From contig NZ_AP023423.1 of assembly GCF_021654335.1 (NCBI RefSeq), forward strand, positions 280,001 to 344,000: a stretch of 64,000 bases of DNA, written 5' to 3'. Both the position numbers and the translations under genes were made by a program. This DNA comes from Sideroxyarcus emersonii (GTDB lineage: Bacteria; Pseudomonadota; Gammaproteobacteria; Burkholderiales; Gallionellaceae). Under the pieces are notes generated by a model that did no database searches, was not told where the DNA came from, and saw nothing but the letters and a program-made list of their open reading frames with translations. Shown piece by piece: positions 9,416 to 18,237 of this stretch; position 1 is the stretch's first letter, and every line of letters starts with the position of its first letter.

Positions 9416-9810
9416 TGGACGTGGACGAGGTGCCGCAGGAGGGTAATCGCACGATGGGCGGCCATCGGCGCGCGATGTATGCGCGCGATAAGGACGGGCG
9501 CATGGTGATCGTCCCGTCGCGCGGCGGCGAAGTGGACGAGACCGTCACCCTGCAGGCCCTGGAAAGGATAGACGAACTGGCCGCAGCGGCCCGGGAGCGC
9601 GTGCTGGCCGGCCGGACCTCGCCGCTGGAATACTGGATGTATGCGCGGCGCCTGGATCTGTCGCAGCTGTCCCAGGTCACCGGTTTCTGGCAATGGCGCA
9701 TCCGCCGCCACTTCCATCCGCAAAGATTCGCCAGGCTGTCGACGGCCATCCTGCAGCGCTATGCCGATGTGATGGGGATCGGCGTGGAACAGCTGAGGCG
9801 GCTGCCATGA
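9415..9810 (+). CDS. small protein with a Cro/C1-type helix-turn-helix at its C-terminus
   Basis: 131 residues. The last 65 residues (ARRLDLSQLSQVTGFWQWRI followed by an LSTAILQRYADVMGIGVEQL segment) follow the XRE HTH pattern: a 'l.lsqls..tG' helix pair and a final 'ya..lgi....L' helix. The N-terminal half is a charged region with no known domain. Start and stop both overlap neighbours by 1 and 4 bases, so it is made together with DarB and the BtrH-like protein. It may be an in-operon regulator or an adaptor; the HTH match is moderate. Confidence 0.6.
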   Translation: MDVDEVPQEGNRTMGGHRRAMYARDKDGRMVIVPSRGGEVDETVTLQALERIDELAAAARERVLAGRTSPLEYWMYARRLDLSQLSQVTGFWQWRIRRHFHPQRFARLSTAILQRYADVMGIGVEQLRRLP

Positions 9811-10805
9811 AGGCGACCACCGGGACGGAATTCCGACATCGCCACGCCGCGCACTGCGAGAGCGGTGTGGCGGCCTCGCTGCTGACCCACCACGGCGTGC
9901 CGATTTCGGAGGCGATGGCGTTCGGCCTGTCGTCAGCGATGGCGTTCGCCTACCTGCCCTTCGTGAAGTTCGCGGGCTTTCCGCTGATCGCCTACCGCAT
10001 GCCGCCCAGGCACATCCTCAAGGGCATGGCGAGGCCGTTCGGGATGCGCTTTCGTTTCGAGACGTTCCGCGACCCGGCGGCCGGGATGAGGCGGCTGGAC
10101 GAGCTGCTGGCACAGGGCCGGGTGGTCGGTGCGCAGACCTCGCCGTTCTGGCTGCCCTATTTCCCCGAAGACATGCGCTTCCACTTCAATGCGCACAACC
10201 TGATCGTGTACGGCAAGCAAGGCGATGAATACCTGATCAGCGACCCGGTCGCTGAAGATCCGCAGCGCTGTGCGGGCGATGCCCTGCAGCGCGCGCGTTT
10301 CGCCAAAGGCCTGATGGCGCCCAAAGGGCTGCTGTATTACCCGGAGTCCATCGGCTGCAACGAGGTGACGGCGGACGCCGTCCGCCGGGCGATCCGGAAG
10401 ACCGTGCGTACCATGCTCGGTCCCGTTCCCATCGTCGGCGTGCGCGGGATACGCATGCTGGCGAAGCGGGTGGCGAAGCTGGACCCCGCCGACAGGCTCA
10501 GCCTCAACTATGCCGGCCATATCGTGCGCATGCAGGAAGAGATCGGCACCGGTGGCGCCGGTTTCCGCTTCCTGTATGCGGCGTTCCTGCAGGAAGCGGC
10601 GCACGTCACCGGCATCGCCGAACTGGCGGCGCTGTCGGAGCGCATGAATGAGGTCGGCGATGGCTGGCGCGAGTTCGCCCTGCAGGCGGCGCGCATGATC
10701 AAGGGACGCGATGCGTTCGACCCCGGCAAGCTGGCTCGGATGCTGCATGGCCAGGCCGAGCGCGAGCGCGAGTTCTTCCGCGCGTTGAAGCGCGCGGTCG
10801 CCTGA
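9807..10805 (+). CDS. BtrH N-terminal-domain acyltransferase-like protein
   Basis: 332 residues. The opening HRHAAHCESGVAASLLTHHG and SEAMAFGLSSAMAFAYLPF match the BtrH N-terminal family (peptidase-C39-like fold with a Cys in an HCES motif), and SPFWLPYF ... HFNAHNLIVYG supplies the downstream His-containing part. BtrH of butirosin synthesis moves an acyl group from an acyl carrier protein to an amine. In this cluster such an enzyme could transfer the ACP-bound polyene to the dialkylresorcinol hydroxyl. That role is inference. It is coupled to the HTH-like gene by ATGA overlap. Confidence 0.7.
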   Translation: MKATTGTEFRHRHAAHCESGVAASLLTHHGVPISEAMAFGLSSAMAFAYLPFVKFAGFPLIAYRMPPRHILKGMARPFGMRFRFETFRDPAAGMRRLDELLAQGRVVGAQTSPFWLPYFPEDMRFHFNAHNLIVYGKQGDEYLISDPVAEDPQRCAGDALQRARFAKGLMAPKGLLYYPESIGCNEVTADAVRRAIRKTVRTMLGPVPIVGVRGIRMLAKRVAKLDPADRLSLNYAGHIVRMQEEIGTGGAGFRFLYAAFLQEAAHVTGIAELAALSERMNEVGDGWREFALQAARMIKGRDAFDPGKLARMLHGQAEREREFFRALKRAVA

Positions 10806-10849
10806 TCCCGCCCAGCCTATGATGGGCAAGCCGTTCTGTGATTAAATAG

Positions 10850-10866
10850 CCCTCGCTTGGCGAGGG
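10850..10866 (+). other. small hairpin after the dar genes
   Basis: ccctcgc and gcgaggg form a 7-bp stem with a 3-base loop, 22 bases before the next start. No T-run follows, so it may be an attenuator-like or mRNA-stabilising structure rather than a terminator. Confidence 0.35.
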
Positions 10867-10888
10867 TCCGAGTATCAGGAGTGCAACG

Positions 10889-11437
10889 ATGCTGGAAGCA
10901 GTTACCTTTACTGTCGTGACATTGGGATTGGCCTTCGTGTCGAGGGCCTCGCTGCGCAAGCCGGGGTCGCACGGCTTCTACCGTTTCATCGCGTGGGAGT
11001 GCATGCTCGGATTGTTCGTGATGAACATGCGGGTCTGGTACGACAATACCAGCGCACCCAACCAGATCATGGCGGGGGTGCTGTTCTTCATTTCGCTGCT
11101 GCTGGTCGTCTTCGGCGTCGTGCTGCTGAAAGTGTCGGGCAAGCCGGACTCCAGCCGGAACGATGTGCCGATGTTCGAATTCGAAAAGACCACGGCGCTG
11201 GTCACCTCCGGCATCTACCGCTACATCAGGCATCCCATGTACAGCTCGCTGATCTTCCTCGGCTGGGGGTTCTTCTGCAAGCAGCCCTCGATCCTTGGCG
11301 TCATCCTGGCGGTCACGGCGAGCCTGTTCATGATCGCCACGGCGCGTGCGGAAGAGAGCGAGAACATCAATTATTTCGGCGATGTCTACCGCGAATACAT
11401 GAAACGCAGCAAGATGTTCGTGCCGTTCATCCTATGA
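10889..11437 (+). CDS. isoprenylcysteine carboxyl methyltransferase (ICMT)-like membrane protein
   Basis: 182 residues with four or five hydrophobic segments. The C-terminal SAM-binding signature of ICMT/PEMT-like methyltransferases is clear: GIYRYIRHPMYSSLIFLGWG near residues 107-126, then ARAEESENINYFGDVYREYM. A good ribosome site (caggag) precedes the ATG. In the pigment cluster it could methylate the aromatic hydroxyl or the polyene carboxyl group; substrate unknown. This is the first gene of a run reaching to the exporter. Confidence 0.78.
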   Translation: MLEAVTFTVVTLGLAFVSRASLRKPGSHGFYRFIAWECMLGLFVMNMRVWYDNTSAPNQIMAGVLFFISLLLVVFGVVLLKVSGKPDSSRNDVPMFEFEKTTALVTSGIYRYIRHPMYSSLIFLGWGFFCKQPSILGVILAVTASLFMIATARAEESENINYFGDVYREYMKRSKMFVPFIL

Positions 11438-11468
11438 ATGCGGCCCGCATCCCGGAGTGGGCCTGATC

Positions 11469-12119
11469 ATGCTGCGTCTTGGCAAGATACTGCTGCTGGC
11501 CGCATTCATCGCTTACCCGTTCTGGCTGCACAACACCATTGCGACGAGCGAGTCGGGCGGCATGCAGTTGCTGCTGGTGCTGCTGCCCTTGCTGGCCGGC
11601 ATCGGCTGGTGGGCGTTCCGTTCCGTCAACATCGTGTGGTGGCCGTTGCTCGGCCTGGCCATCGGCGCGCTGCCGGTCTATCTGGTGCTGGGCGAGCATG
11701 AGCGCATCGGGCTGATCGCGGTGACCGGCATCTCCCATGCCTCGTTCAACCTGTTCATGATGTGGTTCTTCGGCCATACCCTGTTCGGCGGGCGCGAGCC
11801 GCTCATCACGCGCATCGCGCGACTGATGCACGGCGAGCTGTGCCCGGAGATCGCATCCTATACGCGCAGCGTCACCGCGGCGTGGAGCGCCTATTTCGCG
11901 CTGCAGGTGATTGTCTCCGCAGCGCTCTACAGCCTTGCCTCGATCACCGCCTGGTCGTTCTTCATCAATGTGCTGAACCTGCCGTTGCTGGCGCTGATGT
12001 TCATCGGCGAATACCTCTACCGCATCGTCGTTCATCCCGCACACCCGCGTGCCTCCATCTGGCGCACCATCGAGGTCTATGCCAAAGATCTTGCCGCACC
12101 GCGCAAGCAGAATCCATAA
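11469..12119 (+). CDS. integral membrane protein of aryl polyene clusters (COG4648-like)
   Basis: 216 residues with six or so hydrophobic segments and few charged residues. Proteins of this size and topology, annotated as COG4648, recur in aryl polyene clusters next to the acyl activating enzyme, as here. The function is unknown; a role in membrane anchoring of the synthesis complex is speculation. ATG 11469 is chosen because ggag lies 11 bases upstream; a GTG at 11457 inside that ribosome site would add four residues. Confidence 0.6.
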   Translation: MLRLGKILLLAAFIAYPFWLHNTIATSESGGMQLLLVLLPLLAGIGWWAFRSVNIVWWPLLGLAIGALPVYLVLGEHERIGLIAVTGISHASFNLFMMWFFGHTLFGGREPLITRIARLMHGELCPEIASYTRSVTAAWSAYFALQVIVSAALYSLASITAWSFFINVLNLPLLALMFIGEYLYRIVVHPAHPRASIWRTIEVYAKDLAAPRKQNP

Positions 12120-12123
12120 CGTC

Positions 12124-13458
12124 ATGTCCGATTTTCCGCTCATCAGTCATGCCGGGCTGGACGGCCCGTTCGCATACCGCGCCGGCAAGGCCATTCCTGT
12201 CGGACGCTTCCTGCGCGATGTGGAAGCGCTCGCGCAACGGCTGCCGGACAGGCCCCATATCCTGAACCTGTGCGCCGACCGTTACCGCTTTGCAGTCGGT
12301 TTCGCCGCTGCGCTGTGCCGGGGGCAGACCAGCCTGCTGCCGCCTAACTACACAGCCGATTTTGTGGCGCGCCTGACGCGGCGTTACCCCGGCATCTATT
12401 GCCTGACGGACGGCGCGGCCGAGTTCCCCGGCGTCGAGGTGATGCCATTCCCCGAACCCGAGGCGGATCCCCGCGCGACTGCAGGCACCGTGCCGCGCAT
12501 CCCCGCTGCACAACGCGCAGCGCTGGTGTTCACCTCCGGCTCCACCGGCGATCCGGTTCCGCACGAGAAGACCTGGGGCAGCCTGTGCAAGGGCGCAGCA
12601 GCGGAAGCGGCCAGCCTGGGCATCGTGCCGGGTTCGGGCATGGTGCTATTGGGTACGGTGCCGGCGCAACATATGTATGGCCTGGAGTCGAGCATGTTGC
12701 TGGCGATGCAGAACGGCCTGGCGCTGGTTGCCGAAAGACCGTTCTATCCGGCCGACATCTGCGCGCAGCTGGCAGCCCTGCCGCCGCCGCGTTGCCTGGT
12801 CACCACGCCGGTGCACCTGCGCACCTTGCTGAGCGAGGCGACGCAACTGCCGGCGGTGCAATTCGTGTTGTGTGCCACGGCCCATCTGGCGCCGCAACTG
12901 GCGTTCGAGGCGGAGGCGCGTTTCGCCGCACCGCTGTACGAGATATACGGCTGCACCGAGGCGGGCATGGCCGCCAGCCGCCGTACCACGCAAGGTGCGG
13001 CCTGGAGCCTGCTGCCCGGGGTCGGGATGGCGCAGGACGAACTGGGCTGCCGCGTGTACGGCGGACACGTCGAGATCGAAGCGCGCCTGAGCGACGAGAT
13101 CGAGTGCCGGCCGGACGGCACCTTCGTGCTGCACGGGCGCACGTCGGACATGATCAACATCGCCGGCAAGCGCACCTCGCTGGCCAGCCTGAACCATCAC
13201 CTGAACGCCATCCCGGGCGTGCAGGACGGCGCGTTCTTCATGCCCGACGACAGCGACGGCACGGTGCGGCGACCGCTGGCATTCGTGGTTGCGCCGGGAC
13301 TGCGCAGCGAGGACATCCTCGGCGCGCTGCGCAACAGCGTGGATGCGGTATTCCTGCCGCGCCCCCTGTACTTCGTCGAGGCCTTGCCGCGCAACGCCAC
13401 CGGCAAGATCACCCGCGAAGCGCTGCAGCAGCTGATGGCACACCACGCAAAGAAATGA
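12124..13458 (+). CDS. acyl/aryl-activating AMP-forming ligase (ApeH-like)
   Basis: A 444-residue ANL-superfamily enzyme. It shows the P-loop LVFTSGSTGDP (about 135-144), the YEIYGCTEAG motif, the hinge region HGRTSDMINIAGKRTS, and the catalytic Lys428 in NATGKITREAL. In aryl polyene and xanthomonadin pathways this enzyme activates 3- or 4-hydroxybenzoate or cinnamate-type acids and loads the starter ACP. With a chorismatase gene further along, hydroxybenzoate is the likely substrate (inference). It is shorter than acyl-CoA ligases (about 550), as cluster versions are, and overlaps the next gene by 4 bases. Confidence 0.84.
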   Translation: MSDFPLISHAGLDGPFAYRAGKAIPVGRFLRDVEALAQRLPDRPHILNLCADRYRFAVGFAAALCRGQTSLLPPNYTADFVARLTRRYPGIYCLTDGAAEFPGVEVMPFPEPEADPRATAGTVPRIPAAQRAALVFTSGSTGDPVPHEKTWGSLCKGAAAEAASLGIVPGSGMVLLGTVPAQHMYGLESSMLLAMQNGLALVAERPFYPADICAQLAALPPPRCLVTTPVHLRTLLSEATQLPAVQFVLCATAHLAPQLAFEAEARFAAPLYEIYGCTEAGMAASRRTTQGAAWSLLPGVGMAQDELGCRVYGGHVEIEARLSDEIECRPDGTFVLHGRTSDMINIAGKRTSLASLNHHLNAIPGVQDGAFFMPDDSDGTVRRPLAFVVAPGLRSEDILGALRNSVDAVFLPRPLYFVEALPRNATGKITREALQQLMAHHAKK

Positions 13459-13751
13459 ACCAGCTGACCCTGCACATCGCCGCGAACCACCCGACCGGGG
13501 CCGGGCATTTCCCCGGCAACCCGATCATTCCCGGCGCATTGCTGCTGGCCGAGGTGCTGGCTCGCATCGAACAGGCAGAGCAGTTGTCGTTCGTGCCGGG
13601 CAAGGTCAAGACGGCCAAATTCCTGCATCCGGTGCGGCCCGGCGACAGCGTCGAGATCGAATATACGCGCTCGCCGCAGGGGACGGTGGAGTTCCAGTGC
13701 AGCGTCGCCGGCACCAGGGTCCTGACGGGAGGCGCCGTTGCAGGCCGATGA
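13455..13751 (+). CDS. small FabA/FabZ-like dehydratase subunit (ApeI-like)
   Basis: 98 residues. GHFPGNPIIPGALLLAEVL at about residues 17-35 is the FabZ/FabA active-site motif with the catalytic His and the conserved Pro-Gly, and KVKTAKFLHPVRPGDSVEIE is the usual hotdog strand. It lacks the length of FabZ (about 150), so it probably acts with the other hotdog protein of the cluster at 3787. It lies in an overlapping chain between the ligase and the acyltransferase, with a 14-base overlap at its 3' end. Confidence 0.8.
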   Translation: MNQLTLHIAANHPTGAGHFPGNPIIPGALLLAEVLARIEQAEQLSFVPGKVKTAKFLHPVRPGDSVEIEYTRSPQGTVEFQCSVAGTRVLTGGAVAGR

Positions 13752-14658
13752 CAAAGCGCGGGAGAGCGCCTCGCCGGAATGGACAGCCAAACCGGAGCGC
13801 AGCAACCTGCTGGCGATCCGTTTCATCGTCTGGGTGGCGCTCGCGCTGGGCCGTCCGGTCGCGCGCCTGTTCCTGTACCCGACCAGCCTGTATTACATGC
13901 TGGTCGCCGGCGAAGCCCGCGCCGCCTCGAAACAGTATCTGCGCAAGGCGCTGGGGCGGGAGCCGCGCATCGGCGACGGCTTCCGCCACATCCATGCCTT
14001 CGCGGCGACCATTCTGGACCGGGTGTTCCTGCTCAACGGCCGCTTCGACAAGTTCGACGTGCGCGTGCACCTGGACGATACGGCGCGCAACATGCTGGTG
14101 CAGCGGCGCGGTTGCATTTTGCTCGGCGCGCATCTCGGCAGCTTCGAGATCACGCGCGCCTATGCCCACGAGATCCAGGGGCCGCCCGCCAGCGTGGTGA
14201 TGTACGAGGAGAACGCGCGCAAGCTCAACTCGGTGCTGCAGGCGATCAATCCGGAACTGACGCAGCAGGTGATCGGACTCGGCAAGGTCGATTCCATGCT
14301 CAAGGTGCGGCAGGCGCTGGAGCGCGGCGAATTCATCGGCATGCTTGCCGACCGGGGGCTGGAGCAGGACGGCGCGAGCGTGACCTGCGATTTCCTCGGG
14401 GCACCCGCCAGATTCCCCAGCGGCCCGCTGCGCATGGCGTACATGCTGAAGTGTCCAGTGCTGCTGATGGTCGGCGTGTATCGCGGCGGCAATCGCTACG
14501 ACCTGCATTTCGAGGAACTGGCCGATATGGCCGATCCGGCATTGCCGCGCGACGAACTGATCGGCCGGACGCAGCAGCGTTATGTCATGCGCCTCGAACA
14601 CTTTTGCCGCAGTGCCCCGTACAATTGGTTCAACTTCTACGATTTCTGGAAACCATGA
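13738..14658 (+). CDS. LpxL/HtrB-type lysophospholipid acyltransferase
   Basis: 306 residues. It belongs to the lipid A acyltransferase family: the catalytic His region reads GCILLGAHLGSFEITRA, with MLADRG and FPSGPLRMAYMLKCPVLLM further on. A hydrophobic N-terminal helix (LLAIRFIVWVALALG) anchors it to the inner membrane. The start is TTG 13738 with gggagg five bases upstream. In aryl polyene clusters this type of enzyme is thought to attach the pigment to a lipid or sugar-lipid anchor. The genuine lpxL is expected elsewhere. Confidence 0.8.
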   Translation: MQADDKARESASPEWTAKPERSNLLAIRFIVWVALALGRPVARLFLYPTSLYYMLVAGEARAASKQYLRKALGREPRIGDGFRHIHAFAATILDRVFLLNGRFDKFDVRVHLDDTARNMLVQRRGCILLGAHLGSFEITRAYAHEIQGPPASVVMYEENARKLNSVLQAINPELTQQVIGLGKVDSMLKVRQALERGEFIGMLADRGLEQDGASVTCDFLGAPARFPSGPLRMAYMLKCPVLLMVGVYRGGNRYDLHFEELADMADPALPRDELIGRTQQRYVMRLEHFCRSAPYNWFNFYDFWKP

Positions 14659-15248
14659 TGCGTTCCCTGTTCCTGCTGCTGTGCCTGGTCTCGGCCGCCG
14701 TCCATGCCGAGACCGTCCCGTCGGCACCGCCGGACGACTGGGGTCTGCCGCAACTGATGCGGGCGCTGGCACAGGTGCAGACCTCGCAGGGAAAATTCGT
14801 CGAGCGCAAATTCCTGAGCGTGCTGAACAAGCCGCTGGAGTCCTCCGGCACGCTGTCGTTCCGGGCGCCTGACCACCTGGAGAAGCATACGCTGGCCCCC
14901 CTGACTGAAAACCTGGTGCTGGACGGGGGCGTGCTGACCATCGACAACCCGGCGCGCAACATCAGGCGCACCCTGGTGTTGCAGGAATATCCGGCAGTGT
15001 GGGCTTTCGTCGAGAGCATCCGCTCTACCCTGGCCGGCGACCTGCCGACCCTGCAGCGTTTCTATGCGGTGAGCCTGGAAGGCGATGCGGCGAAATGGCG
15101 TCTGCAACTGTCACCCATCGAACAAAGGACGCGAGAGATGGTGCGCGAGATCGTGATCGCCGGCCGCGACAATCGCGTCACCAGTATCGAGATGCGCGAA
15201 TCCAACGGCGACCGTTCCAGCATGAGGGTGACCGAGGATACCCAATGA
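14655..15248 (+). CDS. LolA-like periplasmic lipoprotein carrier
   Basis: 197 residues with a signal peptide (MMRSLFLLLCLVSAAVHAET, cleavage likely after VHA). The mature part begins with LMRALAQVQTSQGKFVERKF and continues GTLSFRAPDHLEKHTL, the LolA-like opening where the protein hollow barrel forms. Cluster-encoded LolA homologues are proposed to ferry the lipidated pigment from the exporter to the outer membrane. Start may be the ATG at 14655 or the in-frame ATG at 14658. It is coupled to genes on both sides by 4-base overlaps. Confidence 0.8.
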   Translation: MMRSLFLLLCLVSAAVHAETVPSAPPDDWGLPQLMRALAQVQTSQGKFVERKFLSVLNKPLESSGTLSFRAPDHLEKHTLAPLTENLVLDGGVLTIDNPARNIRRTLVLQEYPAVWAFVESIRSTLAGDLPTLQRFYAVSLEGDAAKWRLQLSPIEQRTREMVREIVIAGRDNRVTSIEMRESNGDRSSMRVTEDTQ

Positions 15249-17566
15249 AACTGCGCCGGCATGTCGCGGTGATCGTGTGGCTGCTGTTCGTTGCCGCCTG
15301 CGCGCTGGTCATCGGCCATTCCCGTTTCACCGCCGACATGTCGGCATTCATGCCGCGCGATCCGACGCCCACGCAGAAGATCATGGTCGAGCAGCTGCGC
15401 GACGGCGTGGTGTCGCGCCTGATCCTGGTTGGCGTGGAAGGCGCGCCGCCGGGCGCGCTGGCCGAGCTGAGCAAACGGATGGCGGCGCAGTTGCGCGGCG
15501 CCCCCGATCTGGCCGGCATCAACAACGGCGAGCGGGCAGGGCTGGAAAAGGATTTCCAGCTGCTGTGGCGCAACCGCTACCTGCTCAGCGACGCGGTCAC
15601 GCCGCAACGCTTCACCCCGGCCGGACTGAAGGAAAGTCTGAGCGGCTACCTGGAGCTGTTGAGCACACCGATGAGCGGCATGGCGCAGCGCGTGCTGCCC
15701 GGCGACCCCAGCGGCGAACTGATTCACCTGCTGGAACAGCTGCAGGGCGAGGCGCACCCTGCGATGCAGGACGGGGTCTGGTTCTCGCGCGACGGCCTGC
15801 GCGCCATGCTGCTAGCCTACACCGCCGGCGCGGGCAATGACATCGACGCGCAGGAGCGTGCCATGCATGCGATCCGTGATGCATTCGAGGGCGCCCGGAA
15901 AACGCTGCCCGAGGCGGCACAGGCGCAGGTGCGCATGACCGGCCCGGGCGTGTTCTCGGTGGAGTCGCGCGCTTCCATCCGCAACGATGCATGGCGGCTC
16001 TCGCTCATCGCCACGCTGCTGGTGGCAAGCATGCTGCTGCTGCTCTACCGCTCGCCGCGCGTGCTCGCACTGGGACTGTTCCCGGTGGCGAGCGGTGCGC
16101 TGGCGGGCGTGGCGGCGGTGAGCCTGGATTTCGGCAGCGTGCACGGCATCACGCTCGGCTTCGGCGTCACGCTGATCGGCGAGGGCGTGGATTACGCGAT
16201 CTACCTGTTCACCCAGATCGGGCACGACGAGGCGCCGCGAGACACCTTGCGGCGCATCTGGCCGACGCTGCGCCTGGGCGTGCTCACTTCCATCTGCGGT
16301 TTCAGCGCCATGCTGATCTCCGGTTTCACCGGGCTGGCGCAACTCGGCCTGTTTTCCATCGCCGGGCTGGTCGTCGCGGTGAGCACCACGCGCTGGGTAT
16401 TGCCCCATCTGTTGCCGCAGGGTTTCTCGGTACATGCTTCCACGCGTTTCAGCAGTGCGCTGATGGCGCTGGTGCGCCGCGCACCGCGCGCGCGCATGCT
16501 GCTGTTCGTGCTGGTGGCGGCAGCCCTGGCATTGCTGGCTTGGAAGCGCGATGCGCTGTGGAACGACAGCCTGTCGAGCATGAGCCCGGTGCCGAAGGAA
16601 GCGCTGGCGCTGGATGAGCAGCTGCGCCGCGACATGGGGGCGCCGGATGTGCGCTACATGCTGGTACTCAGCGGCAGCGACCAGGAGAGCGTACTGCAGC
16701 AGGGCGAAGCGGTCGCGCCCATCATGCGCACGCTGGTGGCGCAGGGCCTGCTGGCGGGGTTCGATGTGCCGCTGCTGCCGAGCCGCACGGTGCAGCAGGC
16801 GCGGCAGGCCGCCCTGCCGGATGCCGCTGCGGCGCGCAGCCATCTCGCTCAGGCGCTGCAAGGGCTGCCGTTCCGCAGTTCGACCTTCGCGCCGTTCGCG
16901 CAGGAGATCGCGGCCGCGAAACGGCAACCCTTGCTGGACCGGGCGGCGCTGCAAGGCAGCAGCCTGGGGCTGAAGCTCGACACTATGCTGGTGCAGCGCG
17001 AGGGCAAGTGGTCGCTGATGCTGCCGCTGCGCGGCGTGAAGGATGCGCAGGCGCTGGAGCGGGATATCCGGGCGTCCGGCAACGCTTTCGTGCTGCTCGA
17101 CATGAAACGGGAATCGGAACAGATGTTCCGCGACTACCGGCACGAGGCCGCGAAGAACGCCCTGTTCGGTGCGCTGGCGATCGTCGTGCTGCTGTTCGCC
17201 AGCCTGCGTTCGGTGCGTCGCGTGCTGGATGTCTGCCTGCCGCTGGGTGCGGCGGTGGTCGCAGTGACGGCCTGGCTGGTGCTGACCGAACATGCGCTAT
17301 CCATTTTCCACCTGATCGGGTTGCTGCTGGTGGTGGCGGTCGGTTCCAATTACGCGCTGTTCTTCGACCACCGCTGTGCTTCGCCGCAGGACCGCGAGCG
17401 CACCGTCACCTCGCTGCTGTTCGCCAACGCCTCCACCGTGCTCGGCTTCGGGCTGCTGTCGTTCTCGCAGTCGCCGGTGCTCAATGCGATCGGTTCCACG
17501 GTGGCGTGCGGTGCGGTGCTGAGCCTGGTCTTCTCCGCGATCCTGATCGTCGGGCGCGACGAGTAA
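15245..17566 (+). CDS. RND/MMPL-family exporter of the pigment
   Basis: 773 residues with the RND plan: one N-terminal membrane helix, a periplasmic domain, five helices (about residues 255-400), a second single helix (about 420), a second periplasmic domain and five C-terminal helices. GVTLIGEGVDYAIYL and GSNYALFFDHR are the conserved central helices of the two halves. Such MMPL proteins in aryl polyene and xanthomonadin clusters are thought to move the acylated pigment out of the inner membrane. It is the last gene of the overlapping run from the ligase. Confidence 0.85.
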   Translation: MKLRRHVAVIVWLLFVAACALVIGHSRFTADMSAFMPRDPTPTQKIMVEQLRDGVVSRLILVGVEGAPPGALAELSKRMAAQLRGAPDLAGINNGERAGLEKDFQLLWRNRYLLSDAVTPQRFTPAGLKESLSGYLELLSTPMSGMAQRVLPGDPSGELIHLLEQLQGEAHPAMQDGVWFSRDGLRAMLLAYTAGAGNDIDAQERAMHAIRDAFEGARKTLPEAAQAQVRMTGPGVFSVESRASIRNDAWRLSLIATLLVASMLLLLYRSPRVLALGLFPVASGALAGVAAVSLDFGSVHGITLGFGVTLIGEGVDYAIYLFTQIGHDEAPRDTLRRIWPTLRLGVLTSICGFSAMLISGFTGLAQLGLFSIAGLVVAVSTTRWVLPHLLPQGFSVHASTRFSSALMALVRRAPRARMLLFVLVAAALALLAWKRDALWNDSLSSMSPVPKEALALDEQLRRDMGAPDVRYMLVLSGSDQESVLQQGEAVAPIMRTLVAQGLLAGFDVPLLPSRTVQQARQAALPDAAAARSHLAQALQGLPFRSSTFAPFAQEIAAAKRQPLLDRAALQGSSLGLKLDTMLVQREGKWSLMLPLRGVKDAQALERDIRASGNAFVLLDMKRESEQMFRDYRHEAAKNALFGALAIVVLLFASLRSVRRVLDVCLPLGAAVVAVTAWLVLTEHALSIFHLIGLLLVVAVGSNYALFFDHRCASPQDRERTVTSLLFANASTVLGFGLLSFSQSPVLNAIGSTVACGAVLSLVFSAILIVGRDE

Positions 17567-17627
17567 GTGCCGTACACCGTCGCGGCGGAGCGCCTTTGGT
17601 TGCCCGGCATGTAGGGGTCGGTTAAGA

Positions 17628-17652
17628 TGCGAGGCGTTTTTAAACGCCCGCA
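17628..17652 (+). terminator. possible weak terminator hairpin
   Basis: tgcgaggcgttt and aaacgcccgca can pair with one bulge. The loop is very small and the T-run lies inside the hairpin, so termination is doubtful. It lies between the exporter and the lipoprotein gene. Confidence 0.3.
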
Positions 17653-17674
17653 TGCGCTGTTTGGAGAGGCTGAC

Positions 17675-18133
17675 ATGAAACATGCATATCCGATACTCGT
17701 CGTTCTGGCTGCCGCATGGATGACTGCATGCACATCACAGCCGGCGAAGACGGATACGTCCGCCGAGGTGCCGCCGGCCAAGGCGGCAGCGGCCAAGGAT
17801 GCCGCCAGGAAGGCCGCCGCCAGGAAGGAAGCGGCCAAGGCGGAGACGGTGGTCAGGAAAGAAGAAGCGGTCGAAGGCGAGGTCGTGGGCAAGCCGGCCT
17901 CCGGCAGCAAGTTCGCCAGGCTGAAGACCGGCCTCACCTTGAGCCAGGTGGAGCAGTTGATCGGTCCGCCGACCAAGCAATGGCAGCATCCGACCGACAA
18001 GGCTTCCATCCCCTTCTATTTCGGTCCGGATCGCTGGGTCATCCAGTATTCATACAGGCATGAAGGCGTGCTGACGTTCAATTCCGGGGGCGAGCAGTTG
18101 CTGACCCGGATCGAGGTCAACAAGGCGGAATAG
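17675..18133 (+). CDS. outer membrane lipoprotein with BamE/SmpA-like C-terminus
   Basis: 152 residues. A lipoprotein signal peptide is evident, with a lipobox ending in Cys19 (MTAC). A stretch of Ala/Lys/Glu repeats (about 40-75) follows and may be a flexible or coiled-coil spacer. The final 70 residues (LKTGLTLSQVEQLIGPPTKQ) match the opening of SmpA/OmlA-type folds. The function in the cluster is unknown. It sits between the exporter and the chorismatase gene and may be an independent gene. Confidence 0.68.
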   Translation: MKHAYPILVVLAAAWMTACTSQPAKTDTSAEVPPAKAAAAKDAARKAAARKEAAKAETVVRKEEAVEGEVVGKPASGSKFARLKTGLTLSQVEQLIGPPTKQWQHPTDKASIPFYFGPDRWVIQYSYRHEGVLTFNSGGEQLLTRIEVNKAE

Positions 18134-18237
18134 GCTGCCTTGCGCGGCATGGATGGGCACCGGGGCGTGTGTACGGCAGCGATGCATGGCGTATCGCGTT
18201 AGGGGAGTTAATGAAGTGATGGGTGTGACAGGCTGAC

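Noticed and set aside
15812..17293. 493-codon minus-strand frame opposite the exporter
   Set aside because: Low-complexity His/Arg/Gln-rich translation typical of an antisense frame; the plus strand encodes a clear RND protein.
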